64,000 nt of DNA from Mactra quadrangularis. Its lineage: Eukaryota > Mollusca > Bivalvia > Venerida > Mactridae. This document shows, one piece after another, positions 25,201-40,200 of this stretch. The position numbers and the translations under genes are program-made. The stretch is from NCBI GenBank assembly GCA_025267735.1, contig CM046303.1:46389380-46453379 (forward strand), given 5' to 3'. The notes under the pieces are model-generated. The model made no database searches. It was not told where the DNA came from and saw only the letters and a program-made list of their open reading frames with translations. Every line of letters begins with the position of its first letter. Position 1 is the first letter of the stretch.

Positions 25201-28200
25201 TGCTGATTTATATGCTCACTACAATACCTTTGTTTATTTATTTATTGGAGTTAACGCCGTATCAACACAATTTAGGTCATTTTACGGCGTCCAGCGCACC
25301 TAACCTAGCTTTCCTGGACCCTTGTCTATAACCAGTACTCACCTACCCTTCAACAAGGCCGGAAACTTCTCCATATTATCTAATCAATGGAGGAAAATCG
25401 ACATTATTGTCAAATTTTCATGGAAGGGTATAACCTCCCTGGGTGGGATTCGAACCCGCACCCCCTCGGGCAAGAGTATCCAAATCCCGGCGCGCTACCA
25501 ACTGCGCTATCGACCCGGGTACAATACCTTTGTACTCATGCTTGATGAAAAGAGATACCTATATAATTAAGCTGAGTTAATGTTTGCACTACTGATAGTT
25601 AAATTTTAGCATTTCAGTTTTTATTTTAATAAAAGAATACTATATAGGGTCTATTATATCACACTGAGTTTTATAAAGAAATAAAACAAGTTAATAAATC
25701 AAGAGCAGTTCAAACGTAAACATGCAAAACTCAAAATCCAGAAAAATTCATTAATAAAAATCTACCAATCAAAATAAGTTTAACTATAAAATTCCCATAT
25801 ATCACCCATATTTCCAAGTTAAGAAATTCAAAATTCCAAAATAATAATCAACCTCTAAACTTTACAATTTTAGGTATCAAACTTTTAGAAAGTTAACAAG
25901 TCGAAACATTAAAATCAAATTCTTGATGCAGGTCTACCATAAAGAGATATCTGTCATGTAGAATGGAATGCATTGACAAACATGTATCCGTATTAAGTAT
26001 GATGAGTCAATGATGTACATCGAGGGTTGCCCGCAAGACTGCAATAACTCACTCTTTAACGCAAAGCACTTACTACAGTCTTGCGGGCAACTCTCGGAAT
26101 GTATCCAATATTAATGCAAATTGACAAGCATGTATCAGTTTATGCATATTTTAACATGCTCTAAACATGAAAGTAAACATTGAATACTCAATACATTAAT
26201 ACAATGTACTTTACAACATCTCAGTTTGATTTGTTGATATTATATGTCGCGTTTTACAATACTTCAATAAATACTTAAAATGTTAAACAAAATGTTGTAT
26301 AATGCTTTCATTTTATGAATTAAAATACTCTCTGTAGAGAACAGTGTCAGGTCTTTCTTTCATCAGAACAGTGATATAGTATTCCTTATTGCTGAAACCT
26401 CATAAAGATATGCACACAAAACTCATGTGCTGAGTTGACTGTTTCAAAGCTTGTGAGCTCAGCTGATAGTCTCATTAGGCTCATAAGCTTAGCTGACTCA
26501 CTCAAAACTCATGATCTTAGCTGACTCACTCAAAACTCATGATATTAGCTGACTCACTCAAAACTCATGATCTTAGCTGACTCACTCAAAACTCATGATC
26601 TTAGCTGACTCACTAAAAACTCATGATATTAGCTGACTTACTAAAAACTCATGATCTTAGCTGACTCACTAAAAACTCATGATCTTAGCTGACTCACTCA
26701 AAACTCATGATCTTAGCTGACTCACTCAAAACTCATGATCTTAGCTGACTCACTAAAAACTCATGATATTAGCTGACTCACTCAAAACTCATGATCTTAG
26801 CTGACTCACTCAAAACTCATGATCTTAGCTGACTCACTCAAAACTCATGATATTAGCTGACTCACTCAAAACTCATGATCATAGCTGACTCACTCAAAAC
26901 TCATGATCATAGCTGACTCACTCAAAAGTCATGAGCTTAGCTGACTCACTCAAAACTCATGATCTTAGCTGACTCACTCAAAACTCATGATCTTAGCTGA
27001 CTTACTCAAAACTCATGATTTTAGCTGACTTACTCAAAACTCATGATCTTAGCTGACTCACTCAAAACTCATGATCTTAGCTGACTCACTCAAAACTCAT
27101 GATCTAAGCTGACTCACTCAAAACTCATGAGCTTAGCTGACTCACTCAAAACTCATGATCTTAGCTGACTCACTCAAAACTCATGATCTTAGCTGACTCA
27201 CTCAAAACTCATGATCTTTAGTAACTAATTATACTGATTATTTGTTTGTTAAATAATTTTGATGTTGCGTGATGATTTATTATGCATGTTAACAATAAGA
27301 ACTTCTTACACAAACTTCATACAGATTTCAGTTTGAGTAAGAAGTTCTTATTGTTAACATGCATAATAAATCATCACGCAACATCAAAATTATTTAACCA
27401 ACAAATATCAAATTGTAACCTCCATTGCTTTCAATCTAGTGGGTCTTCGTTCTATATCCAACAAAACATTAATTATTAGATAAAACATAATTCATTTCAG
27501 ATGTTCTTGAAATATAAACTAAAAACTATACAAGAAATCTGACACTTCATCAAAGTATGATAAAAGATAGTGACACTATTAATATCAAACACCTACTTGA
27601 CCAGCCCTCAATAGCGAGCCTTGATATACTGACATATTTTAGAGAGGGGGCCGTATAAAAACTAATGTAAAAATTAAAAGACATAATATCATATTACAAA
27701 ATATTTCTCTTGTGGAAAATATGTCAGATAAGAAAAAGCTGCCAATTAATGATCAATAAATTAAATCTGACCCATCAACAAATGAGTTATTGTTAAAAAT
27801 ATATATCAAAATTAGTAATAAAAAACACAATCAAAATTTGATATTAAAAATCGTAATTCAAAATCCCACTCTGAATGAACGTACTATCAGAATTTTTTGA
27901 AACAATACATGTCACTATTTGCAAAGATCTCTAGATCTTGACTGTATTTTCTTTTTTATTCCAAAGTAATAAACTATGTATGGGAAGTCATAAAGGTGTA
28001 AAATCCTACATGAATCCATGTACGTGTTTAAATCAAGTTGAAAAGCTTCTTTTGTTTAAAATAATCTATTTATTTCAATCTAAATCACTGATGTTTTGTT
28101 TAAACAACTATCGGAACATTCTTTCAGTTCATATCATTTTGATATTAATTTCTGAAAATGATATATATTCAATACCTCCTATTTTGTTCTTAAATAATAG

Positions 28201-31200
28201 CTCCGCAGTAAATGATAATGACGATAACTCTACCAGCTCAATGGATTAAAAAACTTTAATATTATAAATATCCATACCAAATTTTTTTACATCACAAATT
28301 TTGTTTTAAAACCAACGTGCCGATTGAATATACTTCGAGCTAAAGCCATAAAAACTCGGTGTATTTCAAACATATATAAAACTTCTTTAAAAAGCTGTTT
28401 CACATGTTATCTCCCTCACACAAATTGAAAACGATAAACAAGTTTCCTTAAATGTTATCAACGTTGAATTCATTCAATAAGAGTTATAAGTGTTAAGAGA
28501 AATACAGACAGCATTCCAAACTGGTAATGGTATTATTTACATTGAAGGCAGTTTTAACTTAAGGCTTTAATTCATTAATTCTTTGATTTTCATCCCTACC
28601 CTAGCTGTCCTCATTTTCATATTCAATCCCAAACAATTCTCATTATGAAACAAAGTAACAATAAACCCAATCTGAGTGACTAATAAATAAGTAAACAAGT
28701 AAATCTGTGAGCTAATGCTCACTAGTGATACCGCCGCCGAAATCTAAAAATATGCGACCAACAGGAAGTAGATGAGCAAGGAGCATGAAATCCCTTTACA
28801 CCACATGGGACTATGCGATGAAGCAATATACAAAGTATTAGGCTGCTGCATGTTATAGTTGCTGAGAAAACTGCGACGGAAATTTTGTAACGGATGGACG
28901 CACGGACAAGGGTAAAACAGTATACCCCCCTCTTCTTCGAAGCGGGGGTATAAATATGTCAATTTAGTTGTTACAGTTTGAAAAAATGCATCACCTTGGC
29001 TGGAACTAAACCCAGAATCTTTCCATTACTACTAATGTTATATAAACCTGACAGGTAAGGGAATACTGCTGCAGTCTACAAAATTGATGGGTATCTGGTT
29101 TCCCCAGACAACCAATTTCTAGTTTGGGCAACCAAAATTTTCTTTCTGGGCAACCAAATTTCTACTAACAAGATTTAGTGCTAGCTGCTAAAATGGCCTG
29201 TTTTGGCAATCCTTTTCATAACATTATTTCATAGACTGGTGTTGTATAATGTACTTTCACAAAGATGATTTGTTTCATTTTAAATAGAAAATAAAGTAAT
29301 TTTAAAATACTTAAAGTGTATATTTTCCCTTTTTAGAACTTTAACTTACAAATTGACTTATAACTCTTCCAAAGCCCAGGATTTTTAAACAAGAATGATA
29401 ATCAAATAGTTAATTCATTACAGCCCAGGATTTTAAACAAGAATGATAACCAAATAGTTAAATTCATTACAGCCTAATTTATACACAAATTTGATTAAAC
29501 CTCAAGTATTCAGGAATTAAAAATAAGCATTATGTCAACTACAAATCAAATTAAACCTTTCAAATCAGCAGAAAAATTACGCACAATATGACATAGTGTA
29601 TTACAGACTTGCTCTGAAAAAGCAATGAAAATTTGATTTTTAAAAAACTAAAAGATTTGAATTAAACATTCAAATTAAGTAATTACATGTTACTTAAAGA
29701 ACATCAGGTAACACTATAATCTTAAAGATTAATTATTTTCTATCATGCATTAAATGTGATATGTAAAATTCAATTACAAACATTTTTAAACATCAATATT
29801 CTATTTTGAGTGGGTTTTTGGCAATAAATCAATTCATTTATTCATATATTTCAATAGTTAAGTTTGATGAAAATATATCCATAGATTTAAAGAGCCGTTC
29901 ATAAAATTAAGATACCAAGGTCATGTTCTGCAAGGCGAGCTCTTTGTATTGCTACATAGCAGTTTCCAACGGAACCGTCTGCTATGATCGAGGAAATTGA
30001 ATCGCTAGCAAGTGATACATAGCAAGTTTTTTTCTTTCTTGCTGTATCATTCAGAACACTTCTGCTTATTTCAAAATGTTTCTTTTTCAAGAAAACTGAT
30101 ATATATTTTATTTAATGCATGTATTTCATCTAAGTGGTTAAATAGAATAATCATGATGATACTGGATTTGAACATTTTCATTTGTTATAATTCTGAATTT
30201 TTGTTTGAGTAAGTTGCCATCTTGGATTTGCTAGCTTGAAGCAAACCATTCCGTAGACCTTTTATGCTACAAAAAATTGCTTTCAAAAAGCGCTAGCTAG
30301 CGATCGCCTTGTGAAACATGCCCAAAGTCATGCAGAGCAAGGATATGAGAAATGTCTCAAATACTAATAAAGTAATTGTTTTCACAAAGCCATTAGGAGG
30401 AGCAGCGGACCAGTGGTAGGACTCAAGAGGTCCAAGAGGATGAGCACTCTCAGCGTGATTATCAACAGTTAGCAATAAAAGTTTCACAATTAATACAGCA
30501 TAGACCTGTCAAAACTGCACACTCCTGTAAAATAACAGCCACTCTTAAAGTTTTTCGAAATTTTTACAAGAGTGTAGCATTACAATCAGCTTCATTTACA
30601 ATTTCAGTAGCACCATTCCATCAGTACCAAGGGCGGATCCATGAATTTTTTCTAGGGGGGTTCCGAACTTTTTCTAAATTTCTTCATGCTACTTAAAAAT
30701 GACTTACTGTCAATAAATACACTAATGGAAAGGTACATTTTGGAAATTCTAGGGAGGGTCCGGACCCCCCTGACCCCCCCCACGCTGGATCTGCCTATGA
30801 GTACAGCAGTACTTTGATTTAACTTAATAGAAGACAGGAATTTTTTCACAGACAGATAACTAAACAATATGACATTATTTATGTCCTCAATAACAAACCC
30901 TAACAATTGAAGCTACCACACACACGTGGGAATAAAAATAATTTGACACATTACAAAAACAATAACTATCAAAAATTTGATTTAATTGCTAATTAGAACC
31001 ATTTAATGACACAATTAATAAAGATATAACATTGTTTACAAGCAATCATCACAGACATACATATATATAACACTAATACAAAGTATTGTTTTAAATGTAT
31101 GGATATCTTTTGATTTATGAAGTATAAGATAATAAACAGACCAAAGTATGTGTGACTAAAGCATTGGTCATCCTATTTATACAAATAGACCTGTAGCCTG

Positions 31201-34200
31201 TTCAATTACCCTAAACCTTCCAAAAAGTTCCGTAATTTTTTTATTATTGCATGTTATGTCATGGTATTCCAAGTTTTTGAATTTATAGCATGCATAGCAT
31301 GCGAAAAATTTTGACATTTACATATATATTTTCCTAAAAATATCATATTTCATGATAGAAAAATATCTTTGCTTTGGCAATTTTAGGAAGCCCGGGGCGT
31401 ACTCCGGGGGTGTACTCCGGGTCCGCCTCGCCCCCCCCTGGATCTGCCTATGGCAACATATCATTTAAAAAGATTACTCTTTTGTTGTCAACAATCAAAT
31501 TATTTGGTAATAATTAAACAATACAAACAAAATGTGTCACAGCATAAAAATTGATAAGAAAGAAGGCTCAAAAAATGTTTTGAGTGCTAATGTCCATATT
31601 TTTGACTTTCCATAAATCCCATTGTTGTTTTGATGATAATTTTGTTCTCCACTGTTTAAAATTACCATTTAGGTACCAATACCAATATGAAACAGCATTA
31701 ACTGGTACCAAAACTGATACAAGCACCAGTAAAAATTTCTAGGTAACAACCCTTAGTAACGAGCGATGGTCATCATGGTCATGGTCAATACCCCAAATTT
31801 ATCTCATCAATGAAAGATTATAACAATGATTTGAAGTCAGCAACTTAAACTTTCTGACCAGACAAATGAATGCTAACTGTAATGTAAATATGACACATTA
31901 TCACAAAACAAATTGATTAGCATCCCCATTAAATTCTTTTACTCCATATCGTAAAACCTTCAAAATCAATATAAATACTTTATATTTAACCTTCAAAATT
32001 AATATAAGTACAAAATTATATATTTTTTTACCTTAAGTGCAATCAAAAGTTTTAAATAGGTCCCAATTAAAACAATATTTTCATACAAAATTAATAAATT
32101 AAGAAAACTCCACACTAAATGCAAACAATCAACACCAGCAAAGCATTATGGGTAAACTGTTCAAATTTTCTTAAAATGATAACGACAAATATGTGACGAC
32201 AACGTTTTCACAATTTACGTCCACAAATCATTGATAAAATCATAACAAGCAAGCGAAATCAAACGTTTTTGACAATAGAGTGGTTTGCCGTTAAATGCAA
32301 TTAAGACAAATCAGGACAAACATTGACATTAGTAGATCTATTTAATCTAACCTCTCTAACTTGTACAAGAGTTATATGAATCCACAATGTTTGGTCATTC
32401 ACTGTACAAACAATTTATATAAAGACTTGAATCAAGTACTTCAAATGTAAATATTAGTGTTTGTTACTAAATCTTCCTTCATTTGTGAAGAGTGCAAAGA
32501 AATAATTCACCTTTATTTGGCATAAATGGCATTAATCCTACTGAGTATATAGGTAACAGGAAGATTGAGTGTTCATAAAATGCTAGGAAAGAACTAATAG
32601 GGACTGTGAGGCCAGAACAACTATATGGGACTATAAGCATTGGAGTGACTCTTGGATGGTTCAGGACAGTGCTGGCACCATTGATTACATTAATAAAATA
32701 AATGTAAACCCTGATGATTTAAATACTCACTACAGTACTTCTGCACTTATGATCAATATAAATAGATATCCATATTTATGTACAGAGATTATCTATCAAA
32801 TATTGAGTATTTAAATCAGCAGGGCTTATGTATGCATCACTGACAGTTGATTAAATTCAACAATAGAACAGTTATGGTTATGTACATACAGCCATGCAAG
32901 TCATTAAGTCCTGGCAAAGGTTGTATATTAAGTAATTAGGGACTTTAGTCAGTTATTTCCCATTGTTTACTCTTCATACAGGTCCAATTAGTTGGATTAC
33001 TCGGATTTTACTCTTACTTTTCAATGTCAATTTGCCAAAAATAATCTTAAATAACTTTTTTGTAAAATTTGACATTTAACTTTTTGGAAAAATAAGCTTA
33101 AGTATTTTTAGAATAAAGAACTATCTAATTTTCCCCACTTCTTCATTAACAAGAAAGATATTAGATGAAATATTTTGTTATCCTTACATAGGACTTCAAT
33201 GATAAAATCCGAGGATTCCAACTGTAAGGTACTACTTACCAATTGGATTGCTTCAGATTTTATCAGGGGAAGATAACTGACTAAAGTCCCTAATTATATT
33301 ACATACACTACAAAAAACAAGACAGCAAATATGATGAATACGAGTACAGAAAAAAATCAATGTTTCAACCAAGTTTACATGACATAAATTGAAATGCACC
33401 TATTTCTATGCAGTAGACATAATACAGAAACTGTCATTCTAATACCAAGGCTTGGACAAATACAATAGACCAAAAAAACATACATAACATAGATCCTAGT
33501 TAAACAATGATTAAAAATCTATAATCCATGATCTTTTATACCCCTAAATGTTATAATGTTTTATATATTCCTATAATTGAAATCAGTTAAATCGTTATTC
33601 CGCCAAACTTACATTAATTGCATGTACCTGCATATCATAGAATTAGTTAATAGGCACAATGAATTATTAAAGAATTATCAATATATATTTAACATTCCGT
33701 TTGACTTTAAAATCAATTACGATACAAGTCAAATATTTGAAGCAGAAATTTACGTAAGACTTGATTACATATTAACAACTAGGTTTTACGTCAACGGTAG
33801 ATCATAAATCATAGAATTACAAAAATACATTCATAGGATAAAGGTATTAGTGACATAGAGCATTGCAAAGATGAAAATTTTACCATTATTCTAAAATATT
33901 TCAATCTTAGCTAAAATATTGCTGACCAAGCAGATTGTAAATGAATTTTATATCCAGGAAAATATAGCTAATATTTAAATGTTTGATTTAAGGGTCAATA
34001 ATTGGGGGTCAGTAAATATAATATACTATTCAAATAATGTTTGAATTAAGGGCCATTTTTGTGGGGTCACTATTATCAAAGGAAACATAAAGACCATACA
34101 AAAGAAATTTGTATACAGTAAAACTCGGATATAACATACTCGCTGGGCCATAGAAATAAGGTATGTTATAACCGAGGTATGTTATATCCATATAGAATAC

Positions 34201-37200
34201 TAAGGATATTATATATAAGGATGAAAAACGGGCCAGAAAAATTGGTATGTTGTAACCGAGTGTATTTTATAACCGAGTATGTTATATCCGAGTTTTACTG
34301 TATTGAATAATGATTTAGAATGCAATTGCTAGAACTGTTAAACATAGTAAATATCAAAATATGATTTATCAAAGTTAAAGCGTGCTATAGCAGAGTCAAA
34401 CCAAGGACCTCTAGCATACTTAGACCTCAGGATATAAAATATTGTGTTCTTCCAATGCTCCATGGACACTTTTGTCACAAATTTCATGAAAAACAATGTT
34501 GTGGTCGGTGGAGCCTAAAGTTAGCAGTGTTTAAGGAGAATGCACCTGGTTTTGGCTTTTTTTTTCTTATCCCTCACATCACTGCACTTCTGAGTTCTCC
34601 CTATAGGCCTGGTCAAACTGCCGGAACTTTATTGGAGCGTTCTTTGACGGCAGGGAGAGGGAACCTTTTTTCAACAACGCTCATCAACAATATGAAAAAA
34701 AAATGAAAACATGGACATTGCCTTAGCGGTGCACCACTGCAGCAAGCATTGCTATAGCGTTGGCTTAACGGTAGGAAACGGTAGTGAGCATTGGTTTAGT
34801 GGTGACGTGTGCCTTAATAGAGCAGCGTTTTGTGCATGTGGGCGTTGGCTGGGCGGAGGTTCAAAGATAGTTTAGCGGCATATGGCTTTTGACTACGGAG
34901 CTTCTGCACTCAATGGCAGCTCGATTCCAAATGGGCTTCTGGTGCACTTCTCCTCATATTTATAGCCAAATTCTAGTCCCACTCCAACACTTCAATACCA
35001 ATGCCAAACCAAAGTTCATCACTGCAACAGATTGCTGAATAAACGCCCGACAAGGTTCAAGCAATCCCGTGTCAAACTCTAACAACCGCTCCAACAAAGT
35101 TTGTGCAACGTTAAATAACCACCCGGGCAAAGCTGGCAATGCAGCGGCGGTCCAGTGTTCAAGATTTCTGCGTTGGCCTAGCAGTCCCAAGCGTCTACGG
35201 ACTTGTGTCTAGCCATGCCAAACTTTGACTGGGTGTTGTTGGAGCGGAGGTAAACTTTGCTGCACCTCACTGCTGGCAATATTTTGAGCAGTTCAAAACA
35301 TTTGGAGCGGTAGGAGAGACCATAAGCGGTGGTCGAGCATATACAGTGTTGCCTTAACGGGGGCCAACTTCGTTGAATGGAAACAAGCGGTGATGAATTT
35401 TTTTCACCCCTCCAGGAAAGCTCCAGCAAAGTTCTTGCGGTGTGACCAAGCCTTATTGCTGGGAGGGAGAAGTCAATTCTCCCTCAACTTGGGACCCAGG
35501 CTCATCCCTGTAAGTGGGGTTTTAAAAAGGCATGGCTTGCTGTGTCAAGATTCATATTCAGTACCTCTAGCAAGACCTCTGGATAAGAAATCCTGTGTTC
35601 TACCACTGCACCATGGACACAACCTAGTAGGGAATTTGAAAAAATGATTAATATACATATATTGCCATGATAACTTACTTGTAAGTTAATGAGTTTTGTG
35701 CATCAAATTCAACATTTAATTTTTTCTGACACCAATCTAGTAATAATTTCTTTCCTATACCAACACTTCTTTGATATGGACTACTGGCTGAAAATAGATA
35801 TACAAAAATTATTGAAAAATGTTGCAAGCAAACATATCAGGTACAGCAACAGTAAAAAACACACATACCCACCTTACAGCCAAACAACAACGAGGAAGAT
35901 TGTTTTAGATTGTTTAACTTTTGTTGTATAAGAGATGTCACAAAACAAAAATCTAAGGGGTCTCCCCCTTTAAGGGGTCACAGTGTATATTCAACACACC
36001 ATTAGCAAAATGGTAAGCTGAAAGCTAAAAAGACAAATAAAAAAGCAAGAAATTTTTTATTTAGCCACATTCAATATATAAAATTCACATAGTCCTTGAT
36101 GGGCAATAAAACTGAGCTGAACAAATTTGGAGTACCAGTAAATGATTAAATGGCGAAGTAATAAGCAACATCTAAAAGTGGAAAATACATGACATCAACA
36201 AACCTGATTCATACATTAGAGATAGTTACAAACATAACTGAACAGAACATTTAACCTTTATTTTCTCAAATCCTAAAACATAATACATGGGCTGTGACAA
36301 ATAGAATATAAACAACAAAACAAATAATGTAAGACATACTGGCCTGATATGACAGAAACTATATCAATTGTAAACTTACATCAAAAATAATTTGCAGCAA
36401 ACCAATCTATAGCAACACATAATATCAAAAACACAATTTCTCCTCATTAAAAATTGATTACTAGAGATTAAACAAAAAATCCAAATTTGGTAAAAAATTG
36501 AAAATCAAAGTTTTACTTACTCATTTTATAATACAAGCACGGTCAGATATAAATCCTTGAGTATATTTATATACTATAAGACTACAAATATAATATGATC
36601 TTTCATTTACTTACCATTCAAAGCTTTTACTCGATTAGTCCACAATTTTAAGGATGAAAATATTTACTATGGATTTATTCACTAGATATCAGGTAATCAC
36701 AAGATCTCAAGTTTTCTTGTATGATTTTCCAACAGCCAACACAAAAACAAACAAGGGTTTATTCTAAAGTCAATATAAAATCTCGGACATCCTTTTGAAA
36801 AGTTCACGGAGGAATATTATCATTATAATTATTATGTTAAAATCGTTAAAGAACACAAGTCAGAAATAGCACGTAATTATCACATGAGTTTCAAAAATAA
36901 CAAATATTTTTTTCACCAATATTCATACGCACAAACATCCAACTATTATGTCCATTGAAAATTACATCCGTAAAAGAACCATAATTAATTTAATCTCAGA
37001 TTATTTCAAATACGACTGTCTATGTATAATTATACACCTGAGATATTGAAAAAAATTCCATTTGAATAACAGCCCTCTATGGTATGTATGGAATACGTAT
37101 GAAATATCGCAAAGGTCCTCAACAATTATTGTATGTATGGAAGAGACATTCAGGTTAAAGTCTTAATCCATTTTATTAACCCATGTAAATTATAGTGAAT

Positions 37201-40200
37201 ATGGTGATGTTTGTAGATTAGGATATTAAGCAGGTTACCTCGATTGATTGGTCGACTTATCTCCTACATCTGATCACAGTAATATACTAGAGATATCAGA
37301 ATACAATATCATACCATAGACATTAGACCATAAAACACTATAGTCCTTTTAAAACAATACAATGATGAGCCAATATATAAAAGGCAATATGATTAATTAA
37401 ATCTTACAAAGGTTGAAACAGTTTTTTAGGTTCTTTTTCAGGAGTGAGCAGGCAAGACAAATACTAACACAGAAATTGGCTAATTTTAGTAACATTTAAA
37501 AATAACTAAAGAACACAAGAAATAAAACCATTCACAGAAATAAAGCAAGATAACATTAATGTTCCCTTAATGAAAAAAACTCCTTTAAAGTACAAGCAGG
37601 CGGTACTTAAATAGTTACTGAGCTGTAGAAATTTCAGTGATATGTTTTCAATTGCTCTTCAGTACTCCCTCTCTTGGACAGTCCAAGTATATGATAATAA
37701 TAATAATAATAAAGACTCTATTTAATGAGCCTACAAATTTGGATGAATCCAATCTTCCATGTGGACCTCAATCAAGATTCATCAGATTTTCAGAGAAAAG
37801 TTAGCAATTTTAAGTGACCAACCCAAAATACCTCAAGCACAGACTATGGGCTTAGCGCAAAAACGTCGTAACTCACGCTTTTTTAACGTGACTTATGACC
37901 ATTTTGTGCTAAGCCCCCGAGACATGGGTTTCTAGTTGAAAGTAGTGATATCACTATGTTACACACCGCTTCCTTTGTTTAACATGGGTTGATATATTTC
38001 GGACTCAGTTAATATCCTTTACATACATGTAATACATATATAATCTATTCTTTGTATTAAGAACAATATCAGAACTAGAGTAAGATAAGAGTAAATCTTC
38101 AAGTAGACAATAACAATAAAACCTTAAGGAGAGTATAATGATGTATATTTATATTAATATAGAAGTTTGATTAAAAATTTATACTGGTTGTAAATACATC
38201 ATACACCATATATTAATATCAACCAATCCATGGGGAGAATAATATGGTCAACGTACATGTATGTCAATGTACATGTTGAGGGTTTAGCGCAAAACGGTCA
38301 TAACTCAATCTTTTTTTAAATTGAGTTTTGACCATTTTGCGCCAAGTCCCCAAAATTGTATGACTGTGTAAAAGACTTCTTTGTCTGAACAGTCAAGAAA
38401 GACTAGAGCTGGATACTGTTTAGAATGAACTGGCACTGGATCCAATGAAATGATACAGTATATCAAACAATACTTACTTTTTTTACTAGATTTAACGCTG
38501 TGTCAACACAATTTAGGTCATTTTACGGCGTCCAGTGCACTTCACCTAGCTTTCCTGGACCATTGTCTATAACCAGTACTCACCTACCCTTCCACAAGGC
38601 CGGAAACTTCTCCATATTATCTAATCAATGGAGGAAAATCGACATTATTGTCAAATTTTCATGGAAGGGTATAACTTCCCTAGGAAGGATTCGAACCCGC
38701 ACCCCCTTGGGCATGAGTTTCAAAATCCCGGCGCGCTACCAACTTCACTTTTGACCCGGGTAAAACAATACTTACACTGATATCAAAGGGCAAATGTAGT
38801 TAACTCTAAATAGCAAAGAAATTAAGAATGAATTTACAAAGTTAAAGTTTTTTTTGTCAACAATTAAGATGCTTGTGGTCATAATTTAACAATTAAAACA
38901 AAAGGCATGCTTTATTTGGTCAGTACACTCACGTCCATTTGACACGGTTGTTAGAAGCTTAGAGGTCAAATCATGTCACAATTAAGCCCCGTTTTTACTC
39001 TCTCATACACATCAATACAAACAAAGAAATGGTCAAACAAACAAATATATAAATATAATGTATACTTACTAATAGAATGTACTGAATAGTTTAATATAAT
39101 GAGCCATAAAACATCTAGTATAGATTTAATATCACCATCTAAAATATCTGAAATAAGGAACAAGAATACATTGATAAGTTTATATGTAAAAATATATATC
39201 ATCAAAGTTATTGAAATTTAGCCTATAGCTAATAAACATATATATGTACGATATATATATTAAAACCTCACTGATACTTTTACAATTATCATGTATGTGG
39301 AAACCACATTAAAGCCAGATTCAAAAACTTTATTGCAAAAATTTCAAAGGGAAATAATCCATAATAAAACCAGATAGAGTTACGGTTACTTTCTAATTCT
39401 TTTCATCACATGGTATATTATCATTGCATGAAGTTTCGTAAAGATCTGGCAATAAATGGCAGAAATATATGCTAATTAGAAAACTTTAACGCATTTGTTA
39501 ACGACACAAAATGCCTGCCCAACTGCACGACCACCTACCCGCCCATGTTTCCCCAAACTATTAGCCGAATTTTTTCGTCGAGAAATCTGGCTAAAAATGC
39601 ACGCGTGTTTAACAGGCATTAGAAAAATAGAGCAAAATCTGAAGCAAAAAACTTTCCATCAGTAAAAACAACTTGAAATCACTTCAAGGAAACCTTTTCT
39701 GTCTCTGCTTAGTTATTTCTACCAAAAAAAAGCTTGGAGGTAAGTACAAGACATGCTCTATTCTTTAATAATAAAACTACACACAACAGTTGTGTGTAAG
39801 GCAATATTTTTAAGAAAATCAAGCATGTGCATTATTTTTAAAAAAAAATTATTGCCACCTCTTTGGGGTAATATATTTTTACTAAGGTCCAATGAATATA
39901 CTTCATTACTTATCTTACACTTATGCTATTGTTAACTCTCAGTGGTGCATACATTAACCCTGCTGATTTATATACTCACTACAGTACTTCTGTACTCACA
40001 ATTGATAAAATTAGATTAAATTAGAAGAGTTAATGTATGTCCCACAGGCAGATGAATACAATATAATAATATTCATTGCTATTACTAAAAAACATTCCAA
40101 TTCCATACAAAAAATAGGTCTTGAACTGGCAGTGACAAATATTATTTCAATTAAGACTAAAAAATCTACACTGAATGTTATTGACCTTACTAAAAACAAA

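Larger units (their letters stand above)
24794..35678 (-). other. Intron 5 (10.9 kb)
   Basis: This is one of the two longest introns and is dense in listed repeats. Stretches 27480-28680, 30910-31380 and 31460-32680 contain no feature I can support. Confidence 0.75.
35788..39069 (-). other. Intron 4
   Basis: It contains two 70-bp hairpin MITEs (37848, 38280), one SINE (38478) and a (TAA)n tract near 37692. 35930-37680 has nothing assignable. Confidence 0.75.

Noticed and set aside
25322..25570. Conserved small ORF MSITSTHLPFHKAGNFS recurring in several places
   Set aside because: It is the SINE body read in one frame; each copy carries tRNA promoter boxes and target duplications, not coding signatures.
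26440..27222. CRISPR-like array of 28-bp repeats
   Set aside because: Units are directly tandem with no spacers and lie in an animal intron.
27597..27652. Possible extra exon reading MSVYQGSLLRAGQ before a GTAGGT
   Set aside because: Exons 5 and 6 already join in matching phase, and the fragment has no CH-domain similarity.
27938..28249. 103-aa plus-strand ORF
   Set aside because: AT-rich intronic sequence, no domain or splice context.
34455..35647. Several 76-85 aa frames
   Set aside because: They lie within the GC-rich TIR element or tRNA-like repeats and have no protein similarity I recognise.
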